Below the pieces are notes generated by a model. It made no database searches, had not been told where the DNA came from, and was given only the letters and a program-made list of their open reading frames with translations. 64,000 bases of DNA from Acuticoccus yangtzensis (GTDB lineage Bacteria > Pseudomonadota > Alphaproteobacteria > Rhizobiales > Amorphaceae), in the NCBI RefSeq assembly GCF_001927245.1, contig NZ_MJUX01000001.1, positions 1,178,001-1,242,000 of the forward strand, written 5' to 3'. The translations under genes were made by a program, and so were the position numbers. This document shows positions 49,121 to 61,894 of this stretch, in pieces (within the stretch, counting starts at the first letter, position 1; every line of letters starts with the position of its first letter).

Positions 49121-49957
49121 TTACTTCTTCCGTGCGTGGCGCGAGCGGACGATGAACTTGTCCGTCGACTTATTCGAGCGGGTGCGCTTGCCCTTCGTCG
49201 GCTGGCCCCAGGGGGTCACCGGGTGACGGCCACCAGAGGTGCGACCTTCACCACCACCATGCGGGTGGTCGAACGGGTTCATCGCCACACCGCGGGTCTG
49301 CGGGCGCTTGCCGAGCCAGCGCGAACGGCCGGCCTTCGACAGGTTGATGTTGCCGTGGTCCGGGTTGGACACGGCGCCGATCGACGCCATGCACTGACCC
49401 GACACGAGCCGCTGCTCGCCCGACTGCAGGCGAAGAATGGCCCACGGGCCGTCGCGGCCGACGAGCTGCGCATAGGTGCCGGCGGAGCGGGCGATCTGAC
49501 CACCCTTCATCGGCTTCATCTCCACGTTGTGGATGATGGTGCCGACCGGGATCGCGGCCAGAGGCATCGCGTTGCCGGGCTTCACGTCGACCTTGTCGCC
49601 GGCGATGACGGTGTCACCTTCGGCGAGACGCTGCGGCGCGAGGATGTAGGCGAGCTCGCCGTCCTCGTACTTGATCAGCGCGATGAAGGCCGTGCGGTTG
49701 GGATCATATTCCAGCCGCTCGACGGTCGCCGCCATGTTCCACTTGGTGCGACGCTTGAAGTCGACCATGCGGTAGGTGCGCTTGTGACCGCCGCCCCGGT
49801 GCCGAGCCGTCTTGCGGCCGCGGTTGTTGCGGCCGCCGGACTTCGTCAGACCCTCGGTGAGGGTCTTGACGGGCTTGCCCTTGTAGAGGCCGTCGCGCTT
49901 GACGATGACGAGCTGACGCTGGCCCGGCGACGTCGGATTGAATGTCTTCAGTGCCAT
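49121..49957 (-). CDS. rplB: 50S ribosomal protein L2
   Basis: A 278-residue L2, essential for subunit association and peptidyl transfer. Motifs include [40 protein letters not shown] and the C-terminal [20 protein letters not shown] containing the conserved histidine. It is three bases after rplW. Confidence 0.98.
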   Translation of the reverse strand: MALKTFNPTSPGQRQLVIVKRDGLYKGKPVKTLTEGLTKSGGRNNRGRKTARHRGGGHKRTYRMVDFKRRTKWNMAATVERLEYDPNRTAFIALIKYEDGELAYILAPQRLAEGDTVIAGDKVDVKPGNAMPLAAIPVGTIIHNVEMKPMKGGQIARSAGTYAQLVGRDGPWAILRLQSGEQRLVSGQCMASIGAVSNPDHGNINLSKAGRSRWLGKRPQTRGVAMNPFDHPHGGGEGRTSGGRHPVTPWGQPTKGKRTRSNKSTDKFIVRSRHARKK

Positions 49958-49960
49958 GGA

Positions 49961-50257
49961 TTAAAGCCCCGTCGTCACGTCGATGTGCTGGCCGTCGGCG
50001 AGCGTCACGACGGCATGCTTGACGTCCGACTGACGCCCTCTGATGCCGCGGAAGCGCTTCACCTTGCCCTTGCGGACCAGCGTGTTGACGGCCGTCACCT
50101 TGACGGAGAAGAGCGCCTCGACGGCGGCCTTGATCTCCGGCTTGGACGCGGTCTTCGCCACGCGGAAGACGACCTGGTTGTGCTCGGACGCCTCGGTCGT
50201 CTTCTCGGTGATCACCGGGGAGACGATGACGTCGTAGTGGTTGAGAGCGATGGCCAT
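49961..50257 (-). CDS. rplW: 50S ribosomal protein L23
   Basis: A 98-residue L23: [40 protein letters not shown] and [20 protein letters not shown]. It forms the docking site for trigger factor and SRP at the tunnel exit. The start shares one base with the rplD stop. Confidence 0.98.
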   Translation of the reverse strand: MAIALNHYDVIVSPVITEKTTEASEHNQVVFRVAKTASKPEIKAAVEALFSVKVTAVNTLVRKGKVKRFRGIRGRQSDVKHAVVTLADGQHIDVTTGL

Positions 50258-50913
50258 CAGTTGGTCCCCTCAGCCTGAGCCTCGGACGAACCCTGGCCCG
50301 CGAAGCGCGCCTCGATGCCGTCCAGCGCGGAACGCGTCAGCACCAGCGTGTTGCGACGCAGGATGTCGTAGACGTTCAGGCCGGCGACCGGCAGCACGTC
50401 CACCATCGGGATGTTCTTCGCGGCCTTGGCGAAGTTGGCGTCGACCTCACCGTCGATGATGAGGGCGTTCGACAGGCCGAGCCCGGCGAATTGCTCCTTC
50501 AGCGCCTTCGTCTTGATGGCCTCGAGCTTGGCGTCCTCGATGACGATGAGGCCCTGGGACTTCACCTTCGCGGACAGCGCATGCTTCAGGCCGAGCACGC
50601 GAACCTTCTTGGGAAGGTCGATCGCGTGGCTGCGCGGCTTCGGGCCGTGCGGCTTGGCACCGCCACGGAACTGCGTCGCCTTCTTGTCGGAATGGCGGGC
50701 GCGGCCGGTGCCCTTCTGCTTGAACATCTTCTTGCCGGTGGCGTTGATCTCGCCACGCGACTTCACCTTGTGGGTGCCCTGCTGGCGGCGGGCGAGCTGC
50801 CAGCGCACCACGCGGTGGAGGAGATCCGCGCGCGGCTCGAGACCGAAGGTCTCGTCGGGCAGGCTGACGGTCCCGTTGGACCCGCCTGCGAGGGTTTTGA
50901 CCTCAATATCCAT
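50257..50913 (-). CDS. rplD: 50S ribosomal protein L4
   Basis: A 218-residue L4: [36 protein letters not shown]-like [20 protein letters not shown], and [20 protein letters not shown] with the tunnel loop. In enteric bacteria L4 represses the S10 operon; whether it does so here is unknown. I use the ATG at 50913, whose A is also the last base of the rplC stop; an upstream GTG at 50916 is in frame. Confidence 0.97.
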   Translation of the reverse strand: MDIEVKTLAGGSNGTVSLPDETFGLEPRADLLHRVVRWQLARRQQGTHKVKSRGEINATGKKMFKQKGTGRARHSDKKATQFRGGAKPHGPKPRSHAIDLPKKVRVLGLKHALSAKVKSQGLIVIEDAKLEAIKTKALKEQFAGLGLSNALIIDGEVDANFAKAAKNIPMVDVLPVAGLNVYDILRRNTLVLTRSALDGIEARFAGQGSSEAQAEGTN

Positions 50914-51701
50914 CACGCGTCACCCTTCGTCTCGTCGGCGCTCGCCTCGGTGGCGGGAGCCTCCGGCGCGGCATCGTCGGCCGGCGCGGCGTTGACGTTC
51001 TCGTCAGCGGCGGCCATGCGGAAGGCACCGGGGGTCGGCGCGTCGGCATGGGCCGGCTTCTTCACCGCGTCGCGGATGATGATCCACGAATTCTTGGCGC
51101 CCGGAACGGCACCGGCGACCAGGAGAAGGCCACGCTCGACGTCCGCACGAACCACGGTGAGGTTCTGCGTCGTCACGCGCACGCCGCCCATGTGGCCGGC
51201 CATCTTCTTGCCCTTGAACACCTTGCCGGGGTCCTGGCACTGGCCGATGGAGCCGTGGGAGCGGTGGGAGATGGACACGCCGTGAGAGGCGCGCAGGCCG
51301 CCGAAGTTGTGGCGCTTCATGGCGCCGGCGAAGCCTTTACCGATCGACGTCCCGGTGGCGTCGACGAACTGACCGGCGACGAAGTGGTCGGCGGTGATCT
51401 CGGCACCGACGTCGATGAAGGCGTCTTCCTTGACGCGGCATTCGACGAGGGTGCGCTTGGGCTCAACGTTCGCTTTCGCGAAATGCCCGCGCATGGCACG
51501 CGTCGTATTCTTGGCCTTGGCCTTGCCGGCGCCGAGCTGGAGCGCGGTATAACCGTCGCGGTCCTGCGTGCGGTGCGCAACGACCTGGCAGCCATCGAGC
51601 GACAACACCGTGACGGGGACATGCTCACCCGCCTCGTTGTAGACGCGCGTCATGCCGAGTTTCCGAGCGACAACGGAAGAACGCTGCTGGACTTGGGTCA
51701 T
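50913..51701 (-). CDS. rplC: 50S ribosomal protein L3 with acidic C-terminal tail
   Basis: A 262-residue L3: [40 protein letters not shown] and [20 protein letters not shown]. The protein is about 50 residues longer than E. coli L3, owing to a C-terminal Ala/Asp/Glu-rich tail ([20 protein letters not shown]). A similar type of tail occurs on S17 in the same operon. It lies ten bases after rpsJ. Confidence 0.97.
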   Translation of the reverse strand: MTQVQQRSSVVARKLGMTRVYNEAGEHVPVTVLSLDGCQVVAHRTQDRDGYTALQLGAGKAKAKNTTRAMRGHFAKANVEPKRTLVECRVKEDAFIDVGAEITADHFVAGQFVDATGTSIGKGFAGAMKRHNFGGLRASHGVSISHRSHGSIGQCQDPGKVFKGKKMAGHMGGVRVTTQNLTVVRADVERGLLLVAGAVPGAKNSWIIIRDAVKKPAHADAPTPGAFRMAAADENVNAAPADDAAPEAPATEASADETKGDA

Positions 51702-51711
51702 GACGATACTC

Positions 51712-52017
51712 TTAAAGTTTGATCTCGACGTCCACGCCGGCCGCGAGGTCGAGCTTCATCAGCGCGTCAACGGTCTGCGGGGTCGGATCGACAATGTCGA
51801 GAAGCCGCTTGTGGGTGCGGATTTCGAACTGCTCGCGGCTCTTCTTGTCGATGTGCGGCGAACGGTTCACGGTGTAGCGCTCGATGCGCGTGGGCAGCGG
51901 CACGGGGCCGCGGACCTGGGCGCCGGTGCGGCGCGCCGTCTGTACGATCTCACGGGTACTCGAATCGAGTACTCGGTGATCGAACGCCTTCAGGCGTATG
52001 CGAATATTCTGGTTCAT
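51712..52017 (-). CDS. rpsJ: 30S ribosomal protein S10
   Basis: A 101-residue S10 (NusE): [40 protein letters not shown] and [20 protein letters not shown]. It acts in the 30S head and as a NusB partner in antitermination. It is the first gene of the S10 operon here, behind a strong promoter at 52365-52393 with a leader of about 340 bases. Upstream stands radC rather than tuf. Confidence 0.98.
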   Translation of the reverse strand: MNQNIRIRLKAFDHRVLDSSTREIVQTARRTGAQVRGPVPLPTRIERYTVNRSPHIDKKSREQFEIRTHKRLLDIVDPTPQTVDALMKLDLAAGVDVEIKL

Positions 52018-52364
52018 CGGTCTCTAACTTGCACCCGCCTGAACGGACAACGCGGTTTCAAGAACCGCACGAACACGAACGGCAACATCTGCCGCCACGA
52101 AACCGGCCCTCATGGACCGCAACGGACAAAGCGGCCTGTCCGGCCCTCCTTTAGGCTGGCCGACACGCCGATCGTCAAACTCGCTTGGCTGACGCTCCGT
52201 CGTCCGGAGCGACGGCTTACCTAATCGAAGACGAGGCGAATGGCTAGCCCCTTTCGGGGAAAAATGAAGGAATCATAACGGCCACGCATCCCATGGCCGG
52301 TGCCCCTTCGTCGCTCTCGGCCCGGCCGCCCCCATCGAAGCAGACCTCAGCTCACCGTGGGAGG
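52018..52364 (-). other. long 5' leader of the S10 operon
   Basis: The predicted transcript start near 52358 leaves about 340 untranslated bases before rpsJ. They contain several GC-rich stems, including CCCC-GAAA-GGGG near 52250, and an AT-rich patch near 52260-52280. Leader-based control of the S10 operon is known in enteric bacteria; nothing here matches it closely enough to claim. Confidence 0.45.
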
Positions 52365-52393
52365 ACTATAAGCCCACGCCCCTCGGGTCTCAA
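52365..52393 (-). promoter_or_regulatory. strong sigma-70-type promoter of the S10 operon
   Basis: On the minus strand TTGAGA (52393-52388), a 17-base spacer and TATAGT (52370-52365). Both boxes are close to consensus, with optimal spacing. It lies in the 432-base gap between radC and rpsJ, so rpsJ onward need not depend on transcription from tuf. Confidence 0.8.
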
Positions 52394-52449
52394 CCCCTCG
52401 CACGACACGCTGCGTGCAGGATGCGGATATCGTTCGGACTCTCGCCGCC

Positions 52450-53130
52450 TCACCGTCCCGCGACGTGGCCCATGGCGGCAAGGCTCGCCTCCCCCCGCAG
52501 CGTGATGATGATGTGGTCGTGAAGGCGGATGTCCACCGTCGCCAGCGCCGCGTGGACCTTGTGCGTCAGCGCGATGTCGCGCTGCGACGGCGTCGGGTCG
52601 CCGGACGGGTGATTATGGACGAGGACGACCCCCGCGGCGCCGACCTCCAGCGCTCGCCGCACGATCTCGCGCGGATAGGCCGGCGTGTGGTCGATCGTGC
52701 CGTGGGCGTGCTCCTCGTCCGCAATCAGTCCGTGCTTCACGTTGAGGTACAGCGCCCACAGCGCCTCGACATGCGCATGGCCGAGGCGAAGGCGCAGATA
52801 GTCGACCACGGCGTCGAACCGGCCGAGACGGATCTCTTCCTGCATCCTGCGGCGCCCCAGTCGCAGCGCCACCGCCTCCGCGAGTTTGAGCTGATGCACC
52901 GCCTCGCCGCCGAGGCCGCCCGCGCGCGCCAGCGCTTCGGGAGAGGCGCCGAGGAGGCGGCCGATGTCACCGAACTTCGCGAGCAGCCGGCGAGCCAGAT
53001 GCGGCACCTGCGACGGGGCCGCAGTGCCGCGCAGGAGAAGCTCCAGAAGCCGCTGGTCGGACACCTCACCGCCCCACTCTCCGGGACCGATCTCGCCTTG
53101 AACGCGCGGCTCGGACCGCGTCTGAGGCAC
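52450..53130 (-). CDS. radC: RadC-family JAB/MPN domain protein
   Basis: About 226 residues. The C-terminal JAB1/MPN-type metalloprotease-like domain has GLIADEEHAHGTIDHTPAYP and the JAMM motif VVLVHNHPSGDPTPSQRDIA. A helix-hairpin-helix-like region (LLAKFGDIGRLLGASPEALA) precedes it. RadC was named for DNA repair, but its biochemical role is unsettled. I use the GTG at 53130, which fits the family's length; the frame stays open to 53604 with an N-terminus of low-complexity character. The gene sits between tuf and rpsJ, on the same strand, which is unusual. Confidence 0.85.
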   Translation of the reverse strand: MPQTRSEPRVQGEIGPGEWGGEVSDQRLLELLLRGTAAPSQVPHLARRLLAKFGDIGRLLGASPEALARAGGLGGEAVHQLKLAEAVALRLGRRRMQEEIRLGRFDAVVDYLRLRLGHAHVEALWALYLNVKHGLIADEEHAHGTIDHTPAYPREIVRRALEVGAAGVVLVHNHPSGDPTPSQRDIALTHKVHAALATVDIRLHDHIIITLRGEASLAAMGHVAGR

Positions 53131-53671
53131 GGTGCCGCCAGCGCGAACCGCCGCGCGCGCCACGCAGGCCGCTACGGGACACAGCGGCAACGGACGAGGT
53201 GATCCGCTGGACGCGCCCGGCGCTCTCACCGACGCGCTGCCGTGCGCGCGGGGCTGCGCACCGGCGTCCGCGCCATGCGCGGGTCCCTCGTCGTGGGGGC
53301 CTCCCGTGGATGCGTTCGGATGGGGCCTCTCAGCGGCGTGCTCATCGCACGGGAGGACATGCAGCGGCGCAGGGCGCTCCCCGACCGGCCGTGTGGCGAA
53401 CCCGCGCGAGGCGGCCGCGTGTGATGAAGGGGAAGGTCCCTCCCCTGCCGCAGTGGGATCAGAGTGGAGGATGGGATCAGAGTGGAGGAGGTGCGCGTCC
53501 GGGCAGATCCGGCGGCGCGGCGCCGTTCGGACGGTGCGCCTCTCGTCGTCGCCTCCGGCGATCGCGGTGCCGGTCCACTGCGACGGATACTCAAACTTCG
53601 CCACGACGTAACCATACCTTTAGGTTGCAGTCGTGTCATTGCGCCCGAAACCCTCGCCACGGGCAAGGCAC
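53131..53671. other. spacer between tuf and radC with a short tandem duplication
   Basis: The radC frame remains open through most of this region, but the product (Pro/Ser/Ala-rich) shows no family pattern. GGGATCAGAGTGGAGGAT at 53455-53472 is followed directly by a near-identical copy at 53473-53490 (last base G). The radC promoter and true start may lie here. Confidence 0.45.
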
Positions 53672-53700
53672 AAAAAAAGCGCGGCCGAGGCCGCGCTTTT
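53672..53700 (-). terminator. terminator after tuf
   Basis: GCGCGGCC (53679-53686) and GGCCGCGC (53689-53696) form an 8-bp GC stem flanked by A7 and T4, so on the minus strand it is followed by seven Ts. It lies 22 bases past the tuf stop and separates the str operon from radC and rpsJ. Confidence 0.88.
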
Positions 53701-53722
53701 ATTTCTGTTATGCAATTTCGTC

Positions 53723-54913
53723 TTATTCGACGATCGTCGCCACCACGCCGGCGCCGACGGTGCGGCCACCCTCGCGAATAGCGAAGCGGAGCTGCTCTTC
53801 CATCGCGATCGGCACGATCAGCTCGACGTTGATCTCGACGTTGTCGCCGGGCATGACCATCTCGGTGCCCTCGTTCAGCGTCACCACGCCCGTCACGTCC
53901 GTCGTACGGAAGTAGAACTGCGGACGGTAGTTGGTGAAGAACGGGGTGTGACGGCCGCCTTCTTCCTTCGTCAGGATGTAGGCCGAACCCTTGAACTTCT
54001 TGTGCGGCTTCACGGAGCCCGGCTTGCACAGCACCTGGCCGCGCTCGACGTCCTCACGGCCGACACCACGCAGCAGCGCGCCGATATTGTCACCCGCCTG
54101 GCCCTGGTCGAGCAGCTTGCGGAACATCTCGACGCCCGTGATGGTCGTCTTGCGGCTGTCGCGGATGCCGACGATCTCGACTTCCTCACCGACCTTCACG
54201 ATGCCGCGCTCGACACGACCCGTGACCACGGTACCGCGGCCCGAGATCGAGAACACGTCTTCGATCGGCATCAGGAAGGCGCCGTCGATCGGACGCTCCG
54301 GCTCGGGGATGTAGGCGTCGACCTCTTCCATCAGCTTCAGCACCGCGTCGTGGCCGATCTCCTTGTTGGAGTCTTCCAGCGCCGCGAGGGCCGAACCCTT
54401 CACGATGGGGATGTCGTCGCCCGGGAAGTCGTAGGACGAGAGGAGCTCGCGAACCTCGAGCTCGACGAGCTCCAAGAGCTCCTCGTCGTCGACCTGGTCG
54501 ACCTTGTTCAGGAACACCACGATGGCCGGGACGCCGACCTGACGGGCGAGCAGGATGTGCTCGCGGGTCTGCGGCATCGGGCCGTCGGCAGCGGACACCA
54601 CCAGGATCGCGCCGTCCATCTGGGCGGCGCCGGTGATCATGTTCTTCACATAGTCCGCGTGACCCGGGCAGTCGACGTGGGCATAGTGACGGTTGGCCGT
54701 CTCGTACTCGACGTGGGCGGTCGAGATCGTGATGCCGCGGGCCTTCTCTTCCGGCGCCGCGTCGATCTGATCATACGCCTTGAACGTCGCGCCACCCGTT
54801 TCCGCCAGCACCTTGGTGATCGCCGCGGTTAGCGACGTCTTACCGTGGTCAACGTGACCGATGGTCCCGATGTTCAGGTGCGGCTTCTTACGCTCGAACT
54901 TCTCCTTCGCCAT
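53723..54913 (-). CDS. tuf: elongation factor Tu
   Basis: A 396-residue EF-Tu that delivers aminoacyl-tRNA to the ribosome. It starts [20 protein letters not shown], with the P-loop [11 protein letters not shown], the switch [14 protein letters not shown] and the guanine motif [20 protein letters not shown]. Domains 2 and 3 are complete and end with [14 protein letters not shown]. Only one copy is in the window. It is followed by a strong terminator, and the spacer to fusA upstream is 413 bases. Confidence 0.98.
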   Translation of the reverse strand: MAKEKFERKKPHLNIGTIGHVDHGKTSLTAAITKVLAETGGATFKAYDQIDAAPEEKARGITISTAHVEYETANRHYAHVDCPGHADYVKNMITGAAQMDGAILVVSAADGPMPQTREHILLARQVGVPAIVVFLNKVDQVDDEELLELVELEVRELLSSYDFPGDDIPIVKGSALAALEDSNKEIGHDAVLKLMEEVDAYIPEPERPIDGAFLMPIEDVFSISGRGTVVTGRVERGIVKVGEEVEIVGIRDSRKTTITGVEMFRKLLDQGQAGDNIGALLRGVGREDVERGQVLCKPGSVKPHKKFKGSAYILTKEEGGRHTPFFTNYRPQFYFRTTDVTGVVTLNEGTEMVMPGDNVEINVELIVPIAMEEQLRFAIREGGRTVGAGVVATIVE

Positions 54914-55326
54914 TGGCGATTCTCCACATTCCTCTTAAAGCTTGGGCTGACGCGATGTCATTCGCTCACGGCGTAGACAGATGTCCGGCCGGTGAGTGAG
55001 GCCGCTGTCTATCACCGAACTTCGCGAGCAGGAACACGCGAATTCGACTTTATTGGGTCTAATCGTCCCGTTTTCGTCGGTTGAAGCGTTTCGTGGCGCC
55101 GCGGGGCCGTGGTTGGGCCGCGGAATCACGTCACCTTCCTCTCGTCACCATGAAGAATCGTGCCGAGAGCATGAACCGACGATGATGGGGCGAAGCGACC
55201 TGGGAGGCGGGGGCGAAGAGCCCCGTGCCACCCGTGTCTCGGGAACCGTCATGCCCCGAGGGGCGGTCCGGACCCCGGACCCATGGGGAGAGCGACGCCG
55301 GAGCCCCGCCCGTCCCTTGAGCGTCC
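54914..55326 (-). other. fusA-tuf spacer
   Basis: About 413 bases without a gene. TAGACAG (54972-54978) and CTGTCTA (55011-55017) form a 7-bp inverted repeat around a 32-base interior, in what would be the tuf leader. No -35/-10 pair was convincing, though a separate tuf promoter is plausible given the length. Confidence 0.4.
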
Positions 55327-57402
<2,076 letters not shown>

Positions 57403-57554
57403 GATCGTCTCAGAACTCTGTCAGTTCGGCATTCAGTTCAGACCGCCTCTCAGACCGGCGCCGGAGCCAGCCGGGGGCCGAGCCGCGAACGGGGCGGCCA
57501 TTGCTGCCGCCCCTTTAGAGGACGGCGCGGGCAAAGGCCACACCCGAGGGCGAA

Positions 57555-58503
<949 letters not shown>

Positions 58504-58875
58504 TTACTTCGGACGCTTGGCGCCGTACTTGGAGCGGCGCTGCTTGCGGTTCTTGACGCCCTGGGTGTCGAGAACGCCGCGCAGGATGTGGTAACGCACG
58601 CCCGGAAGGTCCTTCACGCGGCCGCCGCGGATCATCACCACGGAGTGCTCCTGAAGGTTGTGGCCTTCGCCGGGGATGTAGCCGATGACCTCGTACCCGT
58701 TGGTCAGGCGGACCTTGGCCACCTTACGCAGCGCCGAGTTCGGCTTCTTCGGAGTCGTCGTGTAAACACGCGTGCAAACACCGCGCTTCTGCGGGTTGGC
58801 CTCCATGGCCGGAACCTTGTTGCGCTTGACGGGCGCAACACGCGGCTTGCGGATCAACTGGTTGATCGTGGGCAT
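58504..58875 (-). CDS. rpsL: 30S ribosomal protein S12
   Basis: A 123-residue S12: [40 protein letters not shown] and [20 protein letters not shown]. The lysines in [10 protein letters not shown] and GRVKDLPG, which change in streptomycin-resistant mutants, are the wild-type residues. I use the family start at 58875. It is the first gene of the str operon, behind the promoter at 59150-59178. Confidence 0.98.
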   Translation of the reverse strand: MPTINQLIRKPRVAPVKRNKVPAMEANPQKRGVCTRVYTTTPKKPNSALRKVAKVRLTNGYEVIGYIPGEGHNLQEHSVVMIRGGRVKDLPGVRYHILRGVLDTQGVKNRKQRRSKYGAKRPK

Positions 58876-59149
58876 CAAACCTCTCACGCGGCAAGTGCCG
58901 CACACTTCCCCGGCAAAGGCCGGACCTACCGCCCGGCACGAAGGCCGGATCTCATGAAAAACGACGCGCCGACAGGCCAGCAACGCCAACGGACAAACGC
59001 GCCCACAAGCCCCTCGACAGAAGGACATGAGGAGCGCGGCAACTGGAGCGGAGCAGGTGCCAGACCCGCTCAAACTCGGACGGGAACCCAGAGCAGCGGC
59101 GCGAACACGCGCTTGACCCGCGCTCGACGGTCTGCCGTTCGGTCGGCGT
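58876..59149 (-). other. 5' leader of the str operon
   Basis: About 270 bases between the predicted transcription start and rpsL. GC-rich, with the small stem GCGGCA-AGTGCC next to the rpsL start. No gene or known regulatory RNA is recognisable. Confidence 0.4.
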
Positions 59150-59178
59150 CACATAAAGATGAATGAGGAGGCAGTCAA
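59150..59178 (-). promoter_or_regulatory. sigma-70-type promoter of the str operon
   Basis: On the minus strand TTGACT (59178-59173), a 17-base spacer and TATGTG (59155-59150). Good -35 box and spacing, about 275 bases upstream of rpsL. It should drive rpsL-rpsG-fusA and possibly tuf. Confidence 0.72.
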
Positions 59179-59308
59179 GCCTCGGGCGACCGGTTGCGCG
59201 CGGACCGCGCCGGACAGACCGAACCGTAACGCGGCTTTTATTGCCGATCAATTGCACGCCATCGCCGCGATGCCGTAGAACGGGCCGTCCAACGAGCCAG
59301 TTCTCTCC

Positions 59309-60337
59309 ATGTCGCGTCCGAATATCGCCCGCCTCGTCCTCGCCGCCCCCGCGGTCCTGACGGCCGAAAAATCCTTTCGCCGCAACCCGGTCATCGGCTC
59401 CCACGACCTCAACAAGAAGGGCCTGCACCGCCGCCGCGTGGCGCTCGCCGCCCGCATGGCCGAACGCCGCCGCGCCGCCATCGCCCCCCTCGTCGACGCC
59501 GATGAACGCGCCCGCTTCGACCGCGACGGCTTCGTCATCCGCCACGACGCCCTGCCGGCCGACCTCCTCGCCCGCGTCCGCGAGGAGATCGCCACGCGCC
59601 CCCGCCCCGCCTGGGAAATGCGCCAGGGGCAGACCGTCAACCGCGTCCAGCCCCTCCCCCACGACGGTTCGGCGCTGGCCTCGCTTCACACCTTCGTGCG
59701 CCGGCCCGACGTCGCCAACCTCATCGGCTACGCCGCCGGCCGCTCCGGCACCACGCTGACGATGCTTCAGACGATCGTCGTGGACCCGACCTCCGGCGAG
59801 CCCGACCCCCAGGCCCACCTCCACGCCGACACCTTCCACCCGACCGCCAAGTTCTGGCTCTTCCTGCACGACGTTGGCGCCGACGAAGGCCCCTTCGCCT
59901 TCGTCCCCGGATCGCACCGGCTGACCCCCGAGCGCCTCGCCTGGGAGGACGAGCAGGCCCTCAGCGCCACCGCCAGCGGCGACCCGCACCACGCCGCCGG
60001 CTCCTTCCGCCTCGAAGAGCACGAGCTCTCCCGCCTCGGCTATGGCCCGCTCGAGAAGTTTCCGGTCCCCGGCAACACCCTCGTCGTCGCCGACACCTAC
60101 GGCTTTCACCGCCGCGTCGAGAGTCTGAAGCCCACCGTGCGCACCTCGCTCTACGGCATCTCACGGCGCAACCCGTTCATGCCCTGGAACGGCCTCGACG
60201 TGCGCGCCCTGCCTTACGTGCGCGATCGCGGCATGGACTTCTACCTCGCCAGTGAAGACCGCCGGGCTAAACAAGGTCGTAAGGTGGTCTACAAGAATGT
60301 CGGCTCCATCCTGGCCGGCGCCGGGCAGCAGCTCTGA
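59309..60337 (+). CDS. phytanoyl-CoA dioxygenase family protein
   Basis: A 342-residue Fe(II)/2-oxoglutarate-dependent oxygenase-like protein. The metal ligands are visible as HxD in QAHLHADTFHPTAKFWLFLH and a distal His in VVADTYGFHRRVES; the core also has GPFAFVPGSHRLTPERLAWE. The N-terminus is basic (GLHRRRVALAARMAERRRAA). The substrate is unknown. It is convergent with the creatinase gene, with only 17 bases between the stops. Confidence 0.85.
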   Translation: MSRPNIARLVLAAPAVLTAEKSFRRNPVIGSHDLNKKGLHRRRVALAARMAERRRAAIAPLVDADERARFDRDGFVIRHDALPADLLARVREEIATRPRPAWEMRQGQTVNRVQPLPHDGSALASLHTFVRRPDVANLIGYAAGRSGTTLTMLQTIVVDPTSGEPDPQAHLHADTFHPTAKFWLFLHDVGADEGPFAFVPGSHRLTPERLAWEDEQALSATASGDPHHAAGSFRLEEHELSRLGYGPLEKFPVPGNTLVVADTYGFHRRVESLKPTVRTSLYGISRRNPFMPWNGLDVRALPYVRDRGMDFYLASEDRRAKQGRKVVYKNVGSILAGAGQQL

Positions 60338-60354
60338 CCACCCGGCGCCCCGCC

Positions 60355-61581
60355 TCACGCGGCGACGACGTTGGCGCCCGGACCATAGGGGAAGCCGGTG
60401 ATGTTCTCGGCCCCCGCCTCGGTCACGACCAGAATGTCGTGCTCGCGGTAGCCGCCGGCGCCGGGGGTCCCCTCCGGCACCCACAGCATCGGCTCCATCG
60501 ACACCACCATGCCGGGCTCCAGCACGGTGTCGATGTCCTCGCGCAGCTCCAGCCCCGCCTCGCGCCCATAATAGTGGCTGAGCACGCCGAAGGAGTGGCC
60601 GTAGCCGAACGAGCGAAAATGCAGGAGCCCCGCATCCGCGAACAGGCGGTTCACCTCGGCGCAGATCCCCGAGCACGTCGCCCCCGGCTTGATCAGCGAC
60701 AGGCCCAGCTCATGCGCTGCCACGTTCGCCTCCCATAGCCTCAGCGATGCCGCGTCCGGCTCGCCGAGGAAGAGGGTCCTTTCCAGCGCGGTATAATAGC
60801 CGGAGATCATCGGGAAGGCGTTCAGGCTCAGGATGTCGCCCCGCTGCAGCGCCCGCGTCGTCACCGGATTGTGCGCCCCGTCGGTGTTGAGCCCCGACTG
60901 GAACCAGCACCAGGTGTCGCGCAGCTCGCTCGCCGGATAAGCCTCGGCGATGGCGAACTCCATCGCGTCGCGCCCCGCCATCGCCACGTCGATCTCGCGC
61001 GTGCCCGGCCGGATCGCCGCCTTCATCGCCGCCCCGCCGATGTCGGCGATCCGCGCTCCGCCGCGAATGAGCGCGATCTCCTCGGCGGACTTCACCAGCC
61101 GCCTCGCCATCGCCGCCGGGGCGATGTCGGCCAGCGTGTCCACATCCAGCGCCGCCAACAGCGCGTCGGACGCCGCCAGCGTCAGGTGGTCGCCTTCCAC
61201 GCCGAGCCGCTTCACGCCGCGCGTCAGCCCCGCCACCGCGGCCCAGAAGTTGCCGCGCGCCCAGTCGGTATAAATCACGTTGTCGCAGTGGGACCGGCGC
61301 CACGGCTGGCCGGCGTCGATGTTCGGGGTCACCGTCGTCGCCCGGTCCGCCGTCACGACGCAGCCGAAGGCCCGGCCGAAGCTGCAATAAAGGAAGCCCG
61401 TATAATAGCAGATGTTGTGCATCGAGGTCAGAAGCACCGCATCCAGCTCGGCCTCCGCCATGATCGCACGAAGGCCGGCCATCCGCCGCTCATACTCGGC
61501 GCTGGAGAAGGGCAGCTCCGCCCGCTCCCCATTGTGACATGTAAAGGTCTGCGGCCGATCGTTCACATCGCGCATCGCCAT
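60355..61581 (-). CDS. creatinase (creatine amidinohydrolase)
   Basis: A 408-residue M24-fold enzyme that hydrolyses creatine to sarcosine and urea. It resembles Pseudomonas creatinase along its length: SMHNICYYTGFLYCSFGRAF, DAGQPWRRSHCDNVIYTDWA, SGLNTDGAHNPVTTR with the catalytic-type histidine, GYYTALERTLFLGE and EPGMVVSMEPMLWVPEGTPG with the glutamates, and GAGGYREHDILVVTEAGAEN. The metal ligands of true aminopeptidases are not expected in this branch. The start at 61581 follows GAGG. It is divergent from a LysR regulator that may control it. Confidence 0.85.
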   Translation of the reverse strand: MAMRDVNDRPQTFTCHNGERAELPFSSAEYERRMAGLRAIMAEAELDAVLLTSMHNICYYTGFLYCSFGRAFGCVVTADRATTVTPNIDAGQPWRRSHCDNVIYTDWARGNFWAAVAGLTRGVKRLGVEGDHLTLAASDALLAALDVDTLADIAPAAMARRLVKSAEEIALIRGGARIADIGGAAMKAAIRPGTREIDVAMAGRDAMEFAIAEAYPASELRDTWCWFQSGLNTDGAHNPVTTRALQRGDILSLNAFPMISGYYTALERTLFLGEPDAASLRLWEANVAAHELGLSLIKPGATCSGICAEVNRLFADAGLLHFRSFGYGHSFGVLSHYYGREAGLELREDIDTVLEPGMVVSMEPMLWVPEGTPGAGGYREHDILVVTEAGAENITGFPYGPGANVVAA

Positions 61582-61894
61582 ATCCTCAGCTCGAGGCCGG
61601 ACGGCGACGCCGCCTGCGCCTCGCAATCCGGGCGTACAGGACGGTGGACCCCTCGCCGCGGCCGGACGAACCGCCACACGCGATGACCCGCGCACGAGGC
61701 AGCCTCCGCGACGCCATCGCGGGCCCGATGCACACCCCTCGCGTAGCCGAAGCCGCGCGCCGGATCAATCGCCGCACAGGCGCGACGCCGTGCCGATTTC
61801 CAGCGGATGCATGGGAAATTGACTTGCTATCAAAAGTACAAAGAGGCGAGGGTCCGGCGCCGCAACGGAGTGCCACCGGAGAGACGCCCCACCC
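61582..61894. promoter_or_regulatory. divergent control region between creatinase and lysR-type gene
   Basis: ATTTCC (61796-61801) and GGAAAT (61814-61819) form a dyad with a 12-base interior, the sort of interrupted palindrome LysR regulators bind. It lies 76 bases upstream of the regulator start. TTGACT at 61819-61824 could be a -35 box, but no -10 fits well. The rest of the region is GC-rich without a gene. Confidence 0.4.

Noticed and set aside
53131-53604. Extended N-terminus of RadC
   Set aside because: The frame is open but the predicted residues are low-complexity (repeated LHSDP) and family proteins start close to the GTG at 53130.
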